Source: JAUYQR01 sp050632395
GTDB taxonomy: Bacteria > Pseudomonadota > Alphaproteobacteria > Rhodobacterales > Rhodobacteraceae
Length of the DNA stretch: 64,000 nt
Reading direction: 5' to 3'
Assembly: GCF_050632395.1 (NCBI RefSeq)
Contig: NZ_CP192600.1
Location: forward strand, 1,612,001 to 1,676,000
The translations under genes and the position numbers were made by a program. Every line of letters begins with the position of its first letter. The first letter of the stretch is position 1. Under the pieces are notes generated by a model. It saw only the letters and a list, made by a program, of their open reading frames with translations. It made no database searches and was not told where the DNA came from. Positions 43,905 through 55,835 of the stretch are shown here, one piece after another.

Positions 43905-44288
43905 TCAGCCCTTGGTCTTGAGGAAGCGGCCTTCGATGGTAGCGCCGCTTTCGATCACCAGCGTCGCCGTCGTCACATCCGCGGTGACGGAGGCGGTGGA
44001 GCGCAGGGTGAAGGCGTGGCACGACACCTTGCCGTCGAAGCGGCCCTTCACCTCGACCGTATCGGCACGGACCGAGCCGGTCACGCGGCCTTCCTGCCCG
44101 ATGATGAGCCCCTGGGCGGAGATGTTGCCATCAATCTCGCCCAGCACCTCGACGAGGCCGGTAGAGGTGATTTCCCCGGTGATGCGCAGATCGGCGCCGA
44201 GGACCGAGCGTGCGGAATTGGTCCCGCCGGTGGACGGGCGCGGCGCGGCGGGTGGAGCGGAGGTTGGGTCTGCGGTCTTGGAAAACAT
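43905..44288 (-). CDS. Bactofilin
   Basis: 127 aa, a right-handed beta-helix cytoskeletal protein. The low-complexity Pro/Ala N-terminus is followed by repeats: VLGADLRITGEITSTGLVEV, LGEIDGNISAQGLIIGQEG, RVTGSVRADTVEVKGRFDG. Bactofilins polymerise into filaments that place cell-wall or envelope enzymes. The ATG at 44288 fits family length. Confidence 0.9.
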   Translation of the reverse strand: MFSKTADPTSAPPAAPRPSTGGTNSARSVLGADLRITGEITSTGLVEVLGEIDGNISAQGLIIGQEGRVTGSVRADTVEVKGRFDGKVSCHAFTLRSTASVTADVTTATLVIESGATIEGRFLKTKG

Positions 44289-44519
44289 CGCGTCCGTCCT
44301 TGCAAGGCGCCCTGATCTGGGGCGAGCCGGGTTTGTGGCTGGTCTGCTTCGATAAGGGCCAATCCGCGCGGGGCGGTCAAGCCCCGGGTTGCGGTCAGAG
44401 CGGGGGCCAAGCGGAAAACCCGCTGACCGGGCGCACCGCGGCGTCGCGGACATGTCGCAACGGGGCGTGACACCGGCGGGCAGGGGTGGTCAGATGCCGC
44501 CGGATTACATCGGGAAGGT

Positions 44520-45497
44520 ATGGACAATATGGTAGCGGATGCAGGTTTCTTCACGCCCGTTTCGGGGTTCGACCTGCCGCGATTCGCGGGGGTTCCGACC
44601 TTCATGCGGTTGCCGTATGTGCCGTTTGATCATCCGCGCTTTGGCGAAGTACAGATCGGGCTGATCGGCGCACCCTGGGATGGCGGCACGACCAATCGCC
44701 CGGGCCCGCGCCACGGACCACGGCAACTGCGCGACCTGTCGACGATGATCCGGGCGCAGAACGGGGCGACCTGGGTCGCGCCGTTCGAGTTGGCGCGCTG
44801 TGCCGATCTTGGCGACGTGGCGCCGAACCCCGGCGACCTGATGGACAGTCTGGCACGGATGGAGGCGTTTTATGATCGCGTGGTCGCGGCGGGCATCCGA
44901 CCGTTGACCGGGGGTGGCGATCACCTTTGCACGCTGCCGATCCTGCGCGCGGTGGCAAAACAGCGCCCGGTGGGCATGATCCAGTTCGATAGCCATACCG
45001 ACCTCAACGACGTCTATTTCGGCACCAGCCGCTACAACCACGGCACGCCATTCCGCCGCGCGGTGGAGGAGGGGCTGCTGGACCCCAAGCGCTATGTCAT
45101 CATCGGTATCCGTGGCACGGCTTATGGCCGCGAGGATTGGGATTTCGCGGCGAGCGTCGGGATCAGGATCATCCCGATCGCCGAGTTCCATGCGCGCGGG
45201 CCGGAGGACGTGATGACCGAAGCGCGCGAGATCGTGGGGAAGGGCGATACCTATGTGACCTATGACATCGACTTCGTCGACCCGACCTTTGCGCCCGGCA
45301 CCGGCACCCCCGAGGTGGGCGGCCCGACCAGCTGGCAGGCGCTGCAGGTGGCGCGCGGCCTGCGCGGGTTGAACATCGTGGGCGCCGATCTGGTAGAGGT
45401 GTCTCCCCCGTTCGATACGTCGGGTGGCACGGCGTGGCTGGGGATCAGCCTGATGTTCGAAATGCTGTGCGTGATGGCAGAGCGGGTGAAGGGGTAG
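44520..45497 (+). CDS. Ureohydrolase family protein (agmatinase-like)
   Basis: 325 aa. All arginase-fold manganese motifs are present: GGGDHLCTLP, QFDSHTDLN (DxHxD) and YDIDFVDPTFAPGTGTPEVGG. The N-terminus IGLIGAPWDGGTTNRPGPRHGP is that of the agmatinase/guanidinobutyrase/guanidinopropionase group. It hydrolyses a guanidino compound to urea and an amine; which one cannot be decided from sequence. It stands before a YtcJ-like amidohydrolase. Confidence 0.9.
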   Translation: MDNMVADAGFFTPVSGFDLPRFAGVPTFMRLPYVPFDHPRFGEVQIGLIGAPWDGGTTNRPGPRHGPRQLRDLSTMIRAQNGATWVAPFELARCADLGDVAPNPGDLMDSLARMEAFYDRVVAAGIRPLTGGGDHLCTLPILRAVAKQRPVGMIQFDSHTDLNDVYFGTSRYNHGTPFRRAVEEGLLDPKRYVIIGIRGTAYGREDWDFAASVGIRIIPIAEFHARGPEDVMTEAREIVGKGDTYVTYDIDFVDPTFAPGTGTPEVGGPTSWQALQVARGLRGLNIVGADLVEVSPPFDTSGGTAWLGISLMFEMLCVMAERVKG

Positions 45498-45555
45498 GGG
45501 GCCAGCCCCCTCGCCGCCCGTGGCGGCTCACCCCCGGGATATTTGGATGAAGAGG
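45497..45555 (+). repeat. Intergenic hairpins plus GGGATATTT element, copy 2
   Basis: GGGGGCCAGCCCCC and GCCGCCCGTGGCGGC hairpins are followed by CCCCCGGGATATTTGGATGA and AGAGGAAGCG, immediately before the amidohydrolase ATG. It shares layout and core with 36945-36991. The last part supplies the ribosome-binding site. Confidence 0.5.
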
Positions 45556-45560
45556 AAGCG

Positions 45561-47225
45561 ATGAAGATTGATCTGTTGTTTGTCGATGCGAAGGTCCTGA
45601 CGATGGACGATGCCCGCCCTCGCGCAGAGGCGGTGGCGGTGGCGGGCGGGCGGATCGTGGCGGTGGGCGGGGCCGAGGTGGCCGCGCTGGCGGGGCCGGA
45701 GACGCGCGTTGTGCGCTGTGGCGGGCGGACGTTGTTGCCGGGGTTTGTGGAAAGCCATCTGCATCTGGTGCTGGGCGGCGCGGAACTGGCGCAGTTGCAG
45801 ATCGGCGGGGTGATGGGGTTCGAGGCGCTGAAGGCGGCGTTCGAGGGCTATGCAGCCCTGCATCCGGGCGCGCCCTTGCTGATGGCGCAGGGGGCGGCTT
45901 ACGGGATATTGGGCGCGCCGGCGACGCGGCACGATCTGGACCGGGTGATCGCGGACCGCCCCATCGCGATGATGGCGCCGGATCATCATACGGTCTGGGC
46001 GAATACAGCGGCCTTGCGCGCGGCGGGCCTGCTGCAGGGAGCGGTAATGCCGCATGGGCATGAGGTGGTGATGGGGGCCGATGGCACCGCCACCGGCGAG
46101 TTGCGCGAGTTCGAGGCATTCGGGCCGGTTCTGGCGCTGGGCGGCGAGGCGCATCTGCAACTGGGGATTGCCACCGGGGGCGAACCGGAGCCTTGGCCTT
46201 CGGCGGCGCAGCGGGCGCGCGACAAGGACAAGATCGCGGCGGGGCTGGCGCATTGCGCGGCGCATGGCATCACCTCGATGGTGAACATGGACGGCAACCG
46301 GTATACCTGCGTGCTTTTGCGCGAGATGGCGGAGGAGGGGCGTCTGACCGCGCGGGTCAAGGTGCCGTTCCACTTCAAGCCGCATATGGAGTTGGCCGAG
46401 CTGGACCGCGCCACGGCGATGACGGCGGAGTTCACCGGCGAATGGGTGACGAGCGGGTTCGTGAAGATGTTCATGGACGGGGTCGTCGACAGCCGTACCG
46501 CCTATATGCTCAACGATTACCCGGGCGTGCCGGGGCATCGGGGCGAGCCGTTGTTCGAGCCGGAGCGGTTCAACGAGATCTGCGTGGAGATCGACCGGCG
46601 AGGGTTGCAAATCGCGGTGCATGCGATCGGCGACGGGGCGGTGCGCCAGACGATCGACGGTTTCGAGGCGGCACTGAAGGCCAATGGCGCGCATGACATG
46701 CGCCACCGGATCGAGCATATCGAACTGATCGACCGTGCCGATGTGCCGCGTCTGGGGGCGCTGGGGATCACAGCCAGCGTGCAGCCACCACATGCGCCGG
46801 GGGTGATGGACTTTTCGCTGGACTCGATGGAGGCAGTGATGCCGCGAGACCGCTGGCCCGATGCCTATCTGTGCCGCACCTTGGCCGAGCATGGCGCGCC
46901 CCTGGTCTTTGCCAGCGACTGGCCGGTGACGGACGTGAGCGTGATGCGGGGCATCCAGGCGGCGCTAACGCGGGTGCCATATGAAGGTGCGGGCGACGAG
47001 CGCGTCGGGCTGCAGGAGGTGCTGCGCGCCTATACGGTCAGCGGGGCCCGGGCTGCGCATTGCGAAGGGCTGACGGGAATGCTTCGCGAGGGACTGGCGG
47101 CCGACCTTGTGCTGATCGACGGGGACATCGAGTCGCTGCCAGCCGACAGAATCGGCGCCACGGGAATCGCCCTTACGGTGTCGGCGGGCCGTCCGACCCA
47201 TGCGACGCCTGAATTCGCTGCCTGA
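45561..47225 (+). CDS. YtcJ-like metal-dependent amidohydrolase
   Basis: 554 aa. The amidohydrolase fold has the first metal motif as VESHLHLVLGG, then KMFMDGVVDSRTAYML, QIAVHAIGDGAV, RIEHIELID, ASDWPVTDVSVMRGI and the closing beta-sandwich GLAADLVLIDGDI. YtcJ relatives hydrolyse amide or imide bonds of unknown natural substrates. The ATG at 45561 follows AGAGGAAG. Possibly co-transcribed with the ureohydrolase, which ends 63 nt upstream. Confidence 0.9.
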   Translation: MKIDLLFVDAKVLTMDDARPRAEAVAVAGGRIVAVGGAEVAALAGPETRVVRCGGRTLLPGFVESHLHLVLGGAELAQLQIGGVMGFEALKAAFEGYAALHPGAPLLMAQGAAYGILGAPATRHDLDRVIADRPIAMMAPDHHTVWANTAALRAAGLLQGAVMPHGHEVVMGADGTATGELREFEAFGPVLALGGEAHLQLGIATGGEPEPWPSAAQRARDKDKIAAGLAHCAAHGITSMVNMDGNRYTCVLLREMAEEGRLTARVKVPFHFKPHMELAELDRATAMTAEFTGEWVTSGFVKMFMDGVVDSRTAYMLNDYPGVPGHRGEPLFEPERFNEICVEIDRRGLQIAVHAIGDGAVRQTIDGFEAALKANGAHDMRHRIEHIELIDRADVPRLGALGITASVQPPHAPGVMDFSLDSMEAVMPRDRWPDAYLCRTLAEHGAPLVFASDWPVTDVSVMRGIQAALTRVPYEGAGDERVGLQEVLRAYTVSGARAAHCEGLTGMLREGLAADLVLIDGDIESLPADRIGATGIALTVSAGRPTHATPEFAA

Positions 47226-47303
47226 TGTGCAGGAGTGAGCGGCGTTTTCTTGAGCGTTTCTTGGGGTTCGATAGTTTTTGTCATCCTTGTGTCATTTTCC
47301 CTC

Positions 47304-47332
47304 TTGCGGGTTCTGGCGTGTCTCCGTAAATA
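47304..47332 (+). promoter_or_regulatory. Candidate rrn promoter
   Basis: TTGCGG (47304-47309), a 17-nt spacer and TAAATA (47327-47332), followed by the CGCCTCACCGAAGCGGCGG stretch I associate with Rhodobacteraceae rrn start regions. Confidence 0.6.
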
Positions 47333-47471
47333 CCGCCTCACCGAAGCGGCGGGGAAGCGGGAACGCGGAACTGAGGTGACGGGAAGCGGTGGCGCAGACC
47401 ACTGCAAGACAATCTGGAGGCAAGACGGCAGGTACGCCAGGAGTTCTGGTGTGCTGTTTGTTTTGTGTCCG

Positions 47472-47480
47472 TGCTCTTTG
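47472..47480 (+). promoter_or_regulatory. boxA antitermination element (16S leader)
   Basis: TGCTCTTTG, matching the bacterial boxA consensus TGCTCTTTA, lies in the rrn leader about 240 nt before 16S. Confidence 0.7.
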
Positions 47481-47716
47481 AGACTGACAGGTAATGAAGG
47501 GATATGCGGGCGGTTTGGGCGCATCGGCGTCTAACGTCTAGCATATCGGCCTAGTAGGGACTGTAAGGTTCCGATGATCTAGGTGTCAGCTTCACTGTCT
47601 TGGCGAGGTTGCTTTAGGGCGACTTTGTACATGACAGAGACTGATCACGGGAACCTTTGGGTTTTTGTGACAGATGTGCGAAGGTTCGACGTCAAGGATA
47701 GCACTTCGGTGCTTTC

Positions 47717-49192
<1,476 letters not shown>

Positions 49193-49321
49193 GTTTCCAG
49201 CGGAGGATCTGTTCGCAGATCCGACATCGGAAACACTTAGCAGAGACTAGTCATAGTCTCAAAACGCGGCCAGGCCGTCCTCATATCCCTTCACATTCAA
49301 CGCCAGACCTACCGGTCTGCT

Positions 49322-49398
<77 letters not shown>

Positions 49399-49433
49399 CT
49401 TTGCCTTATGGCCAATGCCAGGGGTAAGTATTG

Positions 49434-49509
49434 GGGGCCTTAGCTCAGCTGGGAGAGCGCCTGATTTGCATTCAGGAGGTCAGGAGTTCGATCCTCCTAG
49501 GCTCCACCA
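49434..49509 (+). tRNA. tRNA-Ala (TGC)
   Basis: 76 nt with encoded CCA. Anticodon loop TTTGCAT, acceptor GGGGCCT/AGGCTCC including the G3-U70 identity pair, T-arm AGGAGTTCGATCCTCCT. Confidence 0.98.
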
Positions 49510-49812
49510 ATTCCATCACATGATCATCAAGCGCGCGGCATGCGCGTTTGATCGTCCTGTGAAGGACGAATTGACATCGTATAGAGAGAGAAACATCAGT
49601 ATCGTTTGGTGTTCCCGCGTAAGGGGACATCGGATCGGTTCTGTGCTGCATGCACGGGACTGATTGAGTAGAACGATATTGTTCCAAGTCTAGTACACTA
49701 ACCGCAACGCGGTGATTGCCTTCGGGTGCCACCGCTTGCATGGGTAAGTATACAGCTTTTGACACTGGAAAGGGGTGGCTGACGCGAGTTGGCCTTGCTC
49801 TTTCTGGATCAA
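49510..49812 (+). other. Distal 16S-23S spacer with boxA and 23S processing stem
   Basis: 303 bp without a gene. A boxA-like TGCTCTTT lies at 49796-49803. TTTCTGGATCAAATCAAGC (49801-49819) is exactly complementary to 52651-52669, forming the 19-bp stem that brackets 23S for RNase III processing. Confidence 0.75.
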
Positions 49813-52657
<2,845 letters not shown>

Positions 52658-52796
52658 TTGATCCAGAAACAGCAAGGCAGAAAATGCCCCGAAACGGATC
52701 GTCAAAAGCAACACATGCTGCTGCGCACATCGCGCAGCCTGGACTTGGAACTCAACTGATGTTGTCGCGGGAAAAAACCCGCGACCTGTCTCTGTT

Positions 52797-52918
52797 CTGG
52801 TTTGGTGGTCATAGCACGAGCAAAACTCCCGATCCCTTCCCGAACTCGGCCGATAAGTGCCGTCGCGCCAATGGTACTGCGTCTCAAGACGTGGGAGAGT
52901 AGGTCACCGCCAAACCTG
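52797..52918 (+). rRNA. rrf: 5S ribosomal RNA
   Basis: About 121 nt. CTGGTTTGGTGGTCATAGC at the 5' end pairs with CACCGCCAAACCTG at the 3' end, and CCCGATCCCTTCCCGAACTC is in the centre. Confidence 0.96.
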
Positions 52919-53008
52919 ATCAGAAACATGTCTCTCTCAAATACGATCCAAAACAAAACGATCCAGTCATCAATTGAGCCCCAACCCGCAGCTCACGATG
53001 ACAACCGT

Positions 53009-53085
<77 letters not shown>

Positions 53086-53115
53086 GACTTTCCAACATAT
53101 TTATCAGTATCTTGC

Positions 53116-53136
53116 GCCTCCCTCGCGGGAGGCTTT
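53116..53136 (+). terminator. rrn operon terminator
   Basis: GCCTCCC-TCGC-GGGAGGC, a perfect 7-bp stem with a tetraloop, then TTT, 31 nt after tRNA-fMet. Confidence 0.8.
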
Positions 53137-53388
53137 GTCATGCCTGATGCCAACCCATTGCCGCGTTCGTTGTCGCGTTCGCCGGGCCTGGGACGGTGTC
53201 CCGCCCACATCCCCCCCCGGGCCTTCGCGGAAAATGCACCTTTTGGACCCCACCTACCCCCACCCCGGGTCCCCCTGAATACCTCCTCCTGCAGTGACTA
53301 CATACTGTTCCGCACGGTCGGTCGGAATCGCAACGCACGCATAGCCGAACGAAGCGGCCGATAAAAAAATCAAAAAAATGGAAATCTC
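53137..53388. other. Intergenic stretch after the rrn terminator
   Basis: C-rich, then a run with two A7 tracts near 53365-53380. No gene supported. Sites just 3' of tRNA genes are common integration points, but no attachment repeat was seen. Confidence 0.4.
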
Positions 53389-53799
53389 CTAGCGATAACC
53401 GTCGTCCTGACTGCCATCCCTATCGCTGCCAAGGAGCATGTCGGTGAGGTTGGGCATCGGGTAGCCCGGGCTCCGGTCGAGGGAGTAGGCGATCCATCTT
53501 CTGGCATCGTACTTAACTCGGGTCGATCCTTGAGCGATCGTTCTCCCAAACCATAGCGCGGTCGACCCACATGCAGGTGCGTTAACGCGAACGGCCCTTA
53601 GAAGTCGTTCGACTGCCTTGAAGCCAAGGTCTGCTTTGCGGCTATCGGCCATCCCGAGACGATCCGTGAGGCCAGCAACAAAGGCGCGGTCCGAAACATG
53701 GCGTACTGCGAAATGCCGAGCCGTCTTGCACCTCTTGATCAGATGCTTCGTGGTGCAAATCGCGCGTTCCAGTTCCCATAGCTGCTTGATGGCTACCAA
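53389..53799 (-). CDS. Hypothetical protein
   Basis: 136 codons from a TTG at 53799; in-frame codons run seven further upstream to a stop without an ATG. The product is basic (ICTTKHLIKRCKTARHFAVRH) with no family I recognise. Composition is less GC-rich than its surroundings. It could be a small accessory gene or a fragment of a mobile-element gene. Confidence 0.3.
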   Translation of the reverse strand: MVAIKQLWELERAICTTKHLIKRCKTARHFAVRHVSDRAFVAGLTDRLGMADSRKADLGFKAVERLLRAVRVNAPACGSTALWFGRTIAQGSTRVKYDARRWIAYSLDRSPGYPMPNLTDMLLGSDRDGSQDDGYR

Positions 53800-53835
53800 C
53801 GCGGTGAGCAGTGGCGCGATCTAAGGCTCCGCCAC

Positions 53836-54033
53836 CTATGCAATTTCAGCCTTCTCATCGACTGCACTATTTGTCTTTGCCGACTGCCAATCGACCTTGT
53901 TCGGCCGGATGAGGTTGATTAGCCAAGCTGGAAGCGCGTCGATCCAAGCGAACAGGAAGTCCTTGGCAGTCAGAGTTCGGGCACAGTTAGCAACCACCTG
54001 AACGGAGTTTGATTTCGATACTGGCGCAGTCAA
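53836..54033 (-). CDS. Hypothetical small protein
   Basis: 65 codons containing a hydrophobic helix-like stretch, KDFLFAWIDALPAWLINLIR. It lies 36 nt upstream of the previous open frame on the same strand. Not recognised; coding status uncertain. Confidence 0.28.
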   Translation of the reverse strand: MTAPVSKSNSVQVVANCARTLTAKDFLFAWIDALPAWLINLIRPNKVDWQSAKTNSAVDEKAEIA

Positions 54034-54137
54034 CCATTGCCAGCATTGAGCGCCTGCGACGGCATGCGTTCAATGCAGTGGACCCGATGGGACGGCAAGA
54101 TTGATCTGTGTCATACGTACGCCCCGACGGATGTGTA

Positions 54138-54157
54138 ATATTCAATCTGTAGAATAT
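54138..54157 (+). promoter_or_regulatory. SqrR/BigR-type operator, site 1
   Basis: ATATTCAATCTGTAGAATAT has perfect 6-bp arms and contains ATTC-N8-GAAT, the pattern reported for the persulfide-responsive ArsR-family repressor SqrR. It overlaps a -10-like TAATAT (54136-54141) and lies 18 bp before the next start codon, as expected of a repressor site. Confidence 0.62.
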
Positions 54158-54175
54158 GAATCATCAAGGTCTGAC

Positions 54176-54889
54176 ATGCCCAGAACTCATCACATCTCTC
54201 TACTTTTCGGTTCGGTGCTGTTGCCGGCCGTTGGGTTCGCCGGTCCCGTTCAGGACGCCGAGGGCGAGTTGCGCAGTGTCTACGGAGACTACCGCGTGTC
54301 GCTTTTCCAAACCAATGGTGGCGATGCGGACGCAACCGCAAAGGCGCTGGAAAGCCTGAACCAGAAATGGGAAGCGCTGTCGCAGGAGTGGACCTCTGCG
54401 CCGCCGCCGCAATACGCCGATGACAGTCTGCTCGCCGGCACGATGACCAGCGTCGACACCGTGATCGACAAAGCCGCAGACGAGGCCGCACGCGGTGACC
54501 TTGCGACGGCGCATGTCACGCTTGAAGCGATCAGGTCAGAAATCGGAGACCTTCACGAGCGCAACGGGGTGATCGGCTTTTCTGACCGGATGAACGCCTA
54601 CCACGCCGAGATGGAGCAGGTGCTGGAGGCCGAGGTGGGCGGCGAGAGCAAAGACGGGGTAGCTGCCCTTCAAGATGCAGCCGCGGTTCTAGCGTATCTT
54701 GCCGAAGACATAGCCGCGCACCCGGCGCCAGAGGCAGCGGATCCGGCATACGAGCCTTTGGTCGACGGTTTGCTGAAAAGCGTTCAAGCCCTGCAAGCTG
54801 CGGCACAGTCAGGCGATGCGACCGGTGTCAAGGCGGCAATCGCGGGCCTCAAGCCCGCGTATTCGAAGCTGTTCCTCAAGTTCGGCTGA
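54176..54889 (+). CDS. Periplasmic helical protein of unknown function
   Basis: 237 aa from the ATG at 54176, directly after the SqrR-type palindrome. It has a signal peptide (HISLLFGSVLLPAVGFAG) and an all-helical mature part: AEGELRSVYGDYRVSLFQTN, LNQKWEALSQEWTSAPPPQY, LKSVQALQAAAQSGDATGVK and a final LKPAYSKLFLKFG. The end resembles the CxxCH-less tail of cytochrome-c'-like four-helix proteins, but there is no heme motif. Probably co-transcribed with the EF-hand gene 78 bp downstream. Confidence 0.72.
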   Translation: MPRTHHISLLFGSVLLPAVGFAGPVQDAEGELRSVYGDYRVSLFQTNGGDADATAKALESLNQKWEALSQEWTSAPPPQYADDSLLAGTMTSVDTVIDKAADEAARGDLATAHVTLEAIRSEIGDLHERNGVIGFSDRMNAYHAEMEQVLEAEVGGESKDGVAALQDAAAVLAYLAEDIAAHPAPEAADPAYEPLVDGLLKSVQALQAAAQSGDATGVKAAIAGLKPAYSKLFLKFG

Positions 54890-54967
54890 CGCAGAACGCG
54901 GCCCTGACGCACGCGCACGTTCGTCGATTCCCATCTTCAACCAGAACACAACGAAGGATATCCAGCC

Positions 54968-55561
54968 ATGAAACGCACAGTGCTCACACTCTCGCTACTC
55001 GCCGCCTTGGCCTCGCCTGCCGTCGCGCAGATGGGGCCGGGATACAACAACCAGTGGAGCGGCCCCTTTTCCGGATGGATGCCTTGGCAAGGCTATTCCA
55101 ACGGCCCCATGATGGGGTGGGGTCAAGGTAACGGGATGGGTCCGGGCAATCCTGACGGGCCTGGCTATGGCATGATGCAGGGCTGGGGAAACCCGAATGT
55201 GCCGGGCCGCGGACGCTTTGCCTTGATCGACGCGAACGAAGATGGCGTTGTCTCGGCTGAGGAAGCGGCATCGCACGCAGACATGACGTTTACCGCGATG
55301 GACGGCGATGATGACGGCACCCTGACCCTTGACGAGTTCATGTCCGTCCGCATGGGGCAACAGTTCGGCTTCAACCAGGACCTTCAGGCCCAGATGCAGG
55401 CCCGCAAGGAAGCCCGCTTCACTCCGATGGATGCCGACAAGGACGGCGCGGTGACGAAGGCCGAGTTCATCGCCGCTTCCAAAGCGCACTTCGACGCGGC
55501 GGACGAGGATGGTGATGGCAAGGTGACGCCGTGGGAGATGAGGTCATCGAACTGGAACTGA
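54968..55561 (+). CDS. Secreted EF-hand protein with Met/Gly/Trp-rich linker
   Basis: 197 aa with a signal peptide (TVLTLSLLAALASPAVA). Residues about 22-80 are an unusual Gly/Pro/Met/Trp/Asn-rich linker (NGPMMGWGQGNGMGPGNP). Four EF-hand loops follow: DANEDGVVSAEE, DGDDDGTLTLDE, DADKDGAVTKAE and DEDGDGKVTPWE, each with the expected acidic ligands. A periplasmic calcium-binding role is clear; methionine richness might also permit Cu(I) binding, which is speculation. It lies downstream of the SqrR-type operator. Confidence 0.83.
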   Translation: MKRTVLTLSLLAALASPAVAQMGPGYNNQWSGPFSGWMPWQGYSNGPMMGWGQGNGMGPGNPDGPGYGMMQGWGNPNVPGRGRFALIDANEDGVVSAEEAASHADMTFTAMDGDDDGTLTLDEFMSVRMGQQFGFNQDLQAQMQARKEARFTPMDADKDGAVTKAEFIAASKAHFDAADEDGDGKVTPWEMRSSNWN

Positions 55562-55609
55562 TCGTCGCCTCGGATGCGAAACCAGGTCCATCGACCTTCT
55601 CCGGCAATT

Positions 55610-55633
55610 CAGAGTGAGGAGTGTCTCACTCTG
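55610..55633. terminator. Hairpin between convergent genes
   Basis: CAGAGTGAG-GAGTGT-CTCACTCTG has perfect 9-bp arms, between the ends of the EF-hand and SulP genes. There is no T-tract on the + side, but it could serve both directions. Confidence 0.5.
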
Positions 55634-55835
55634 ACGGTCGGGACAATTTGGCCCTTGGCCGTAGGGCTCACCTTTCATTAGCCTTGTGGACGCGCGCGTC
55701 GTAAGTAGCGCGCGGAGGGAGCGTTGGCGGTTCGCTTTTGGGGAACCGACAAATGCGTCGACGGTAGCCGGTTCGGCGAAACCATAGATGATGGGGCGGT
55801 CGGAGTGCGCGGACCATCATGCCCGCGAGGCTCCG

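Larger units (their letters stand above)
47226..47716 (+). other. rrn promoter and leader region
   Basis: 491 bp without a protein gene. It holds the rrn promoter, a boxA antitermination element and the 16S leader. Parts are markedly AT-rich compared with neighbours. Confidence 0.8.

Noticed and set aside
45528..46892. 454-codon minus-strand frame opposite the amidohydrolase
   Set aside because: Arg/His/Gln-rich shadow; the + frame has all amidohydrolase metal motifs.
53140..53364. 74-codon + strand frame after the rrn terminator
   Set aside because: Proline/arginine-rich, no Shine-Dalgarno, no family resemblance; likely noncoding.
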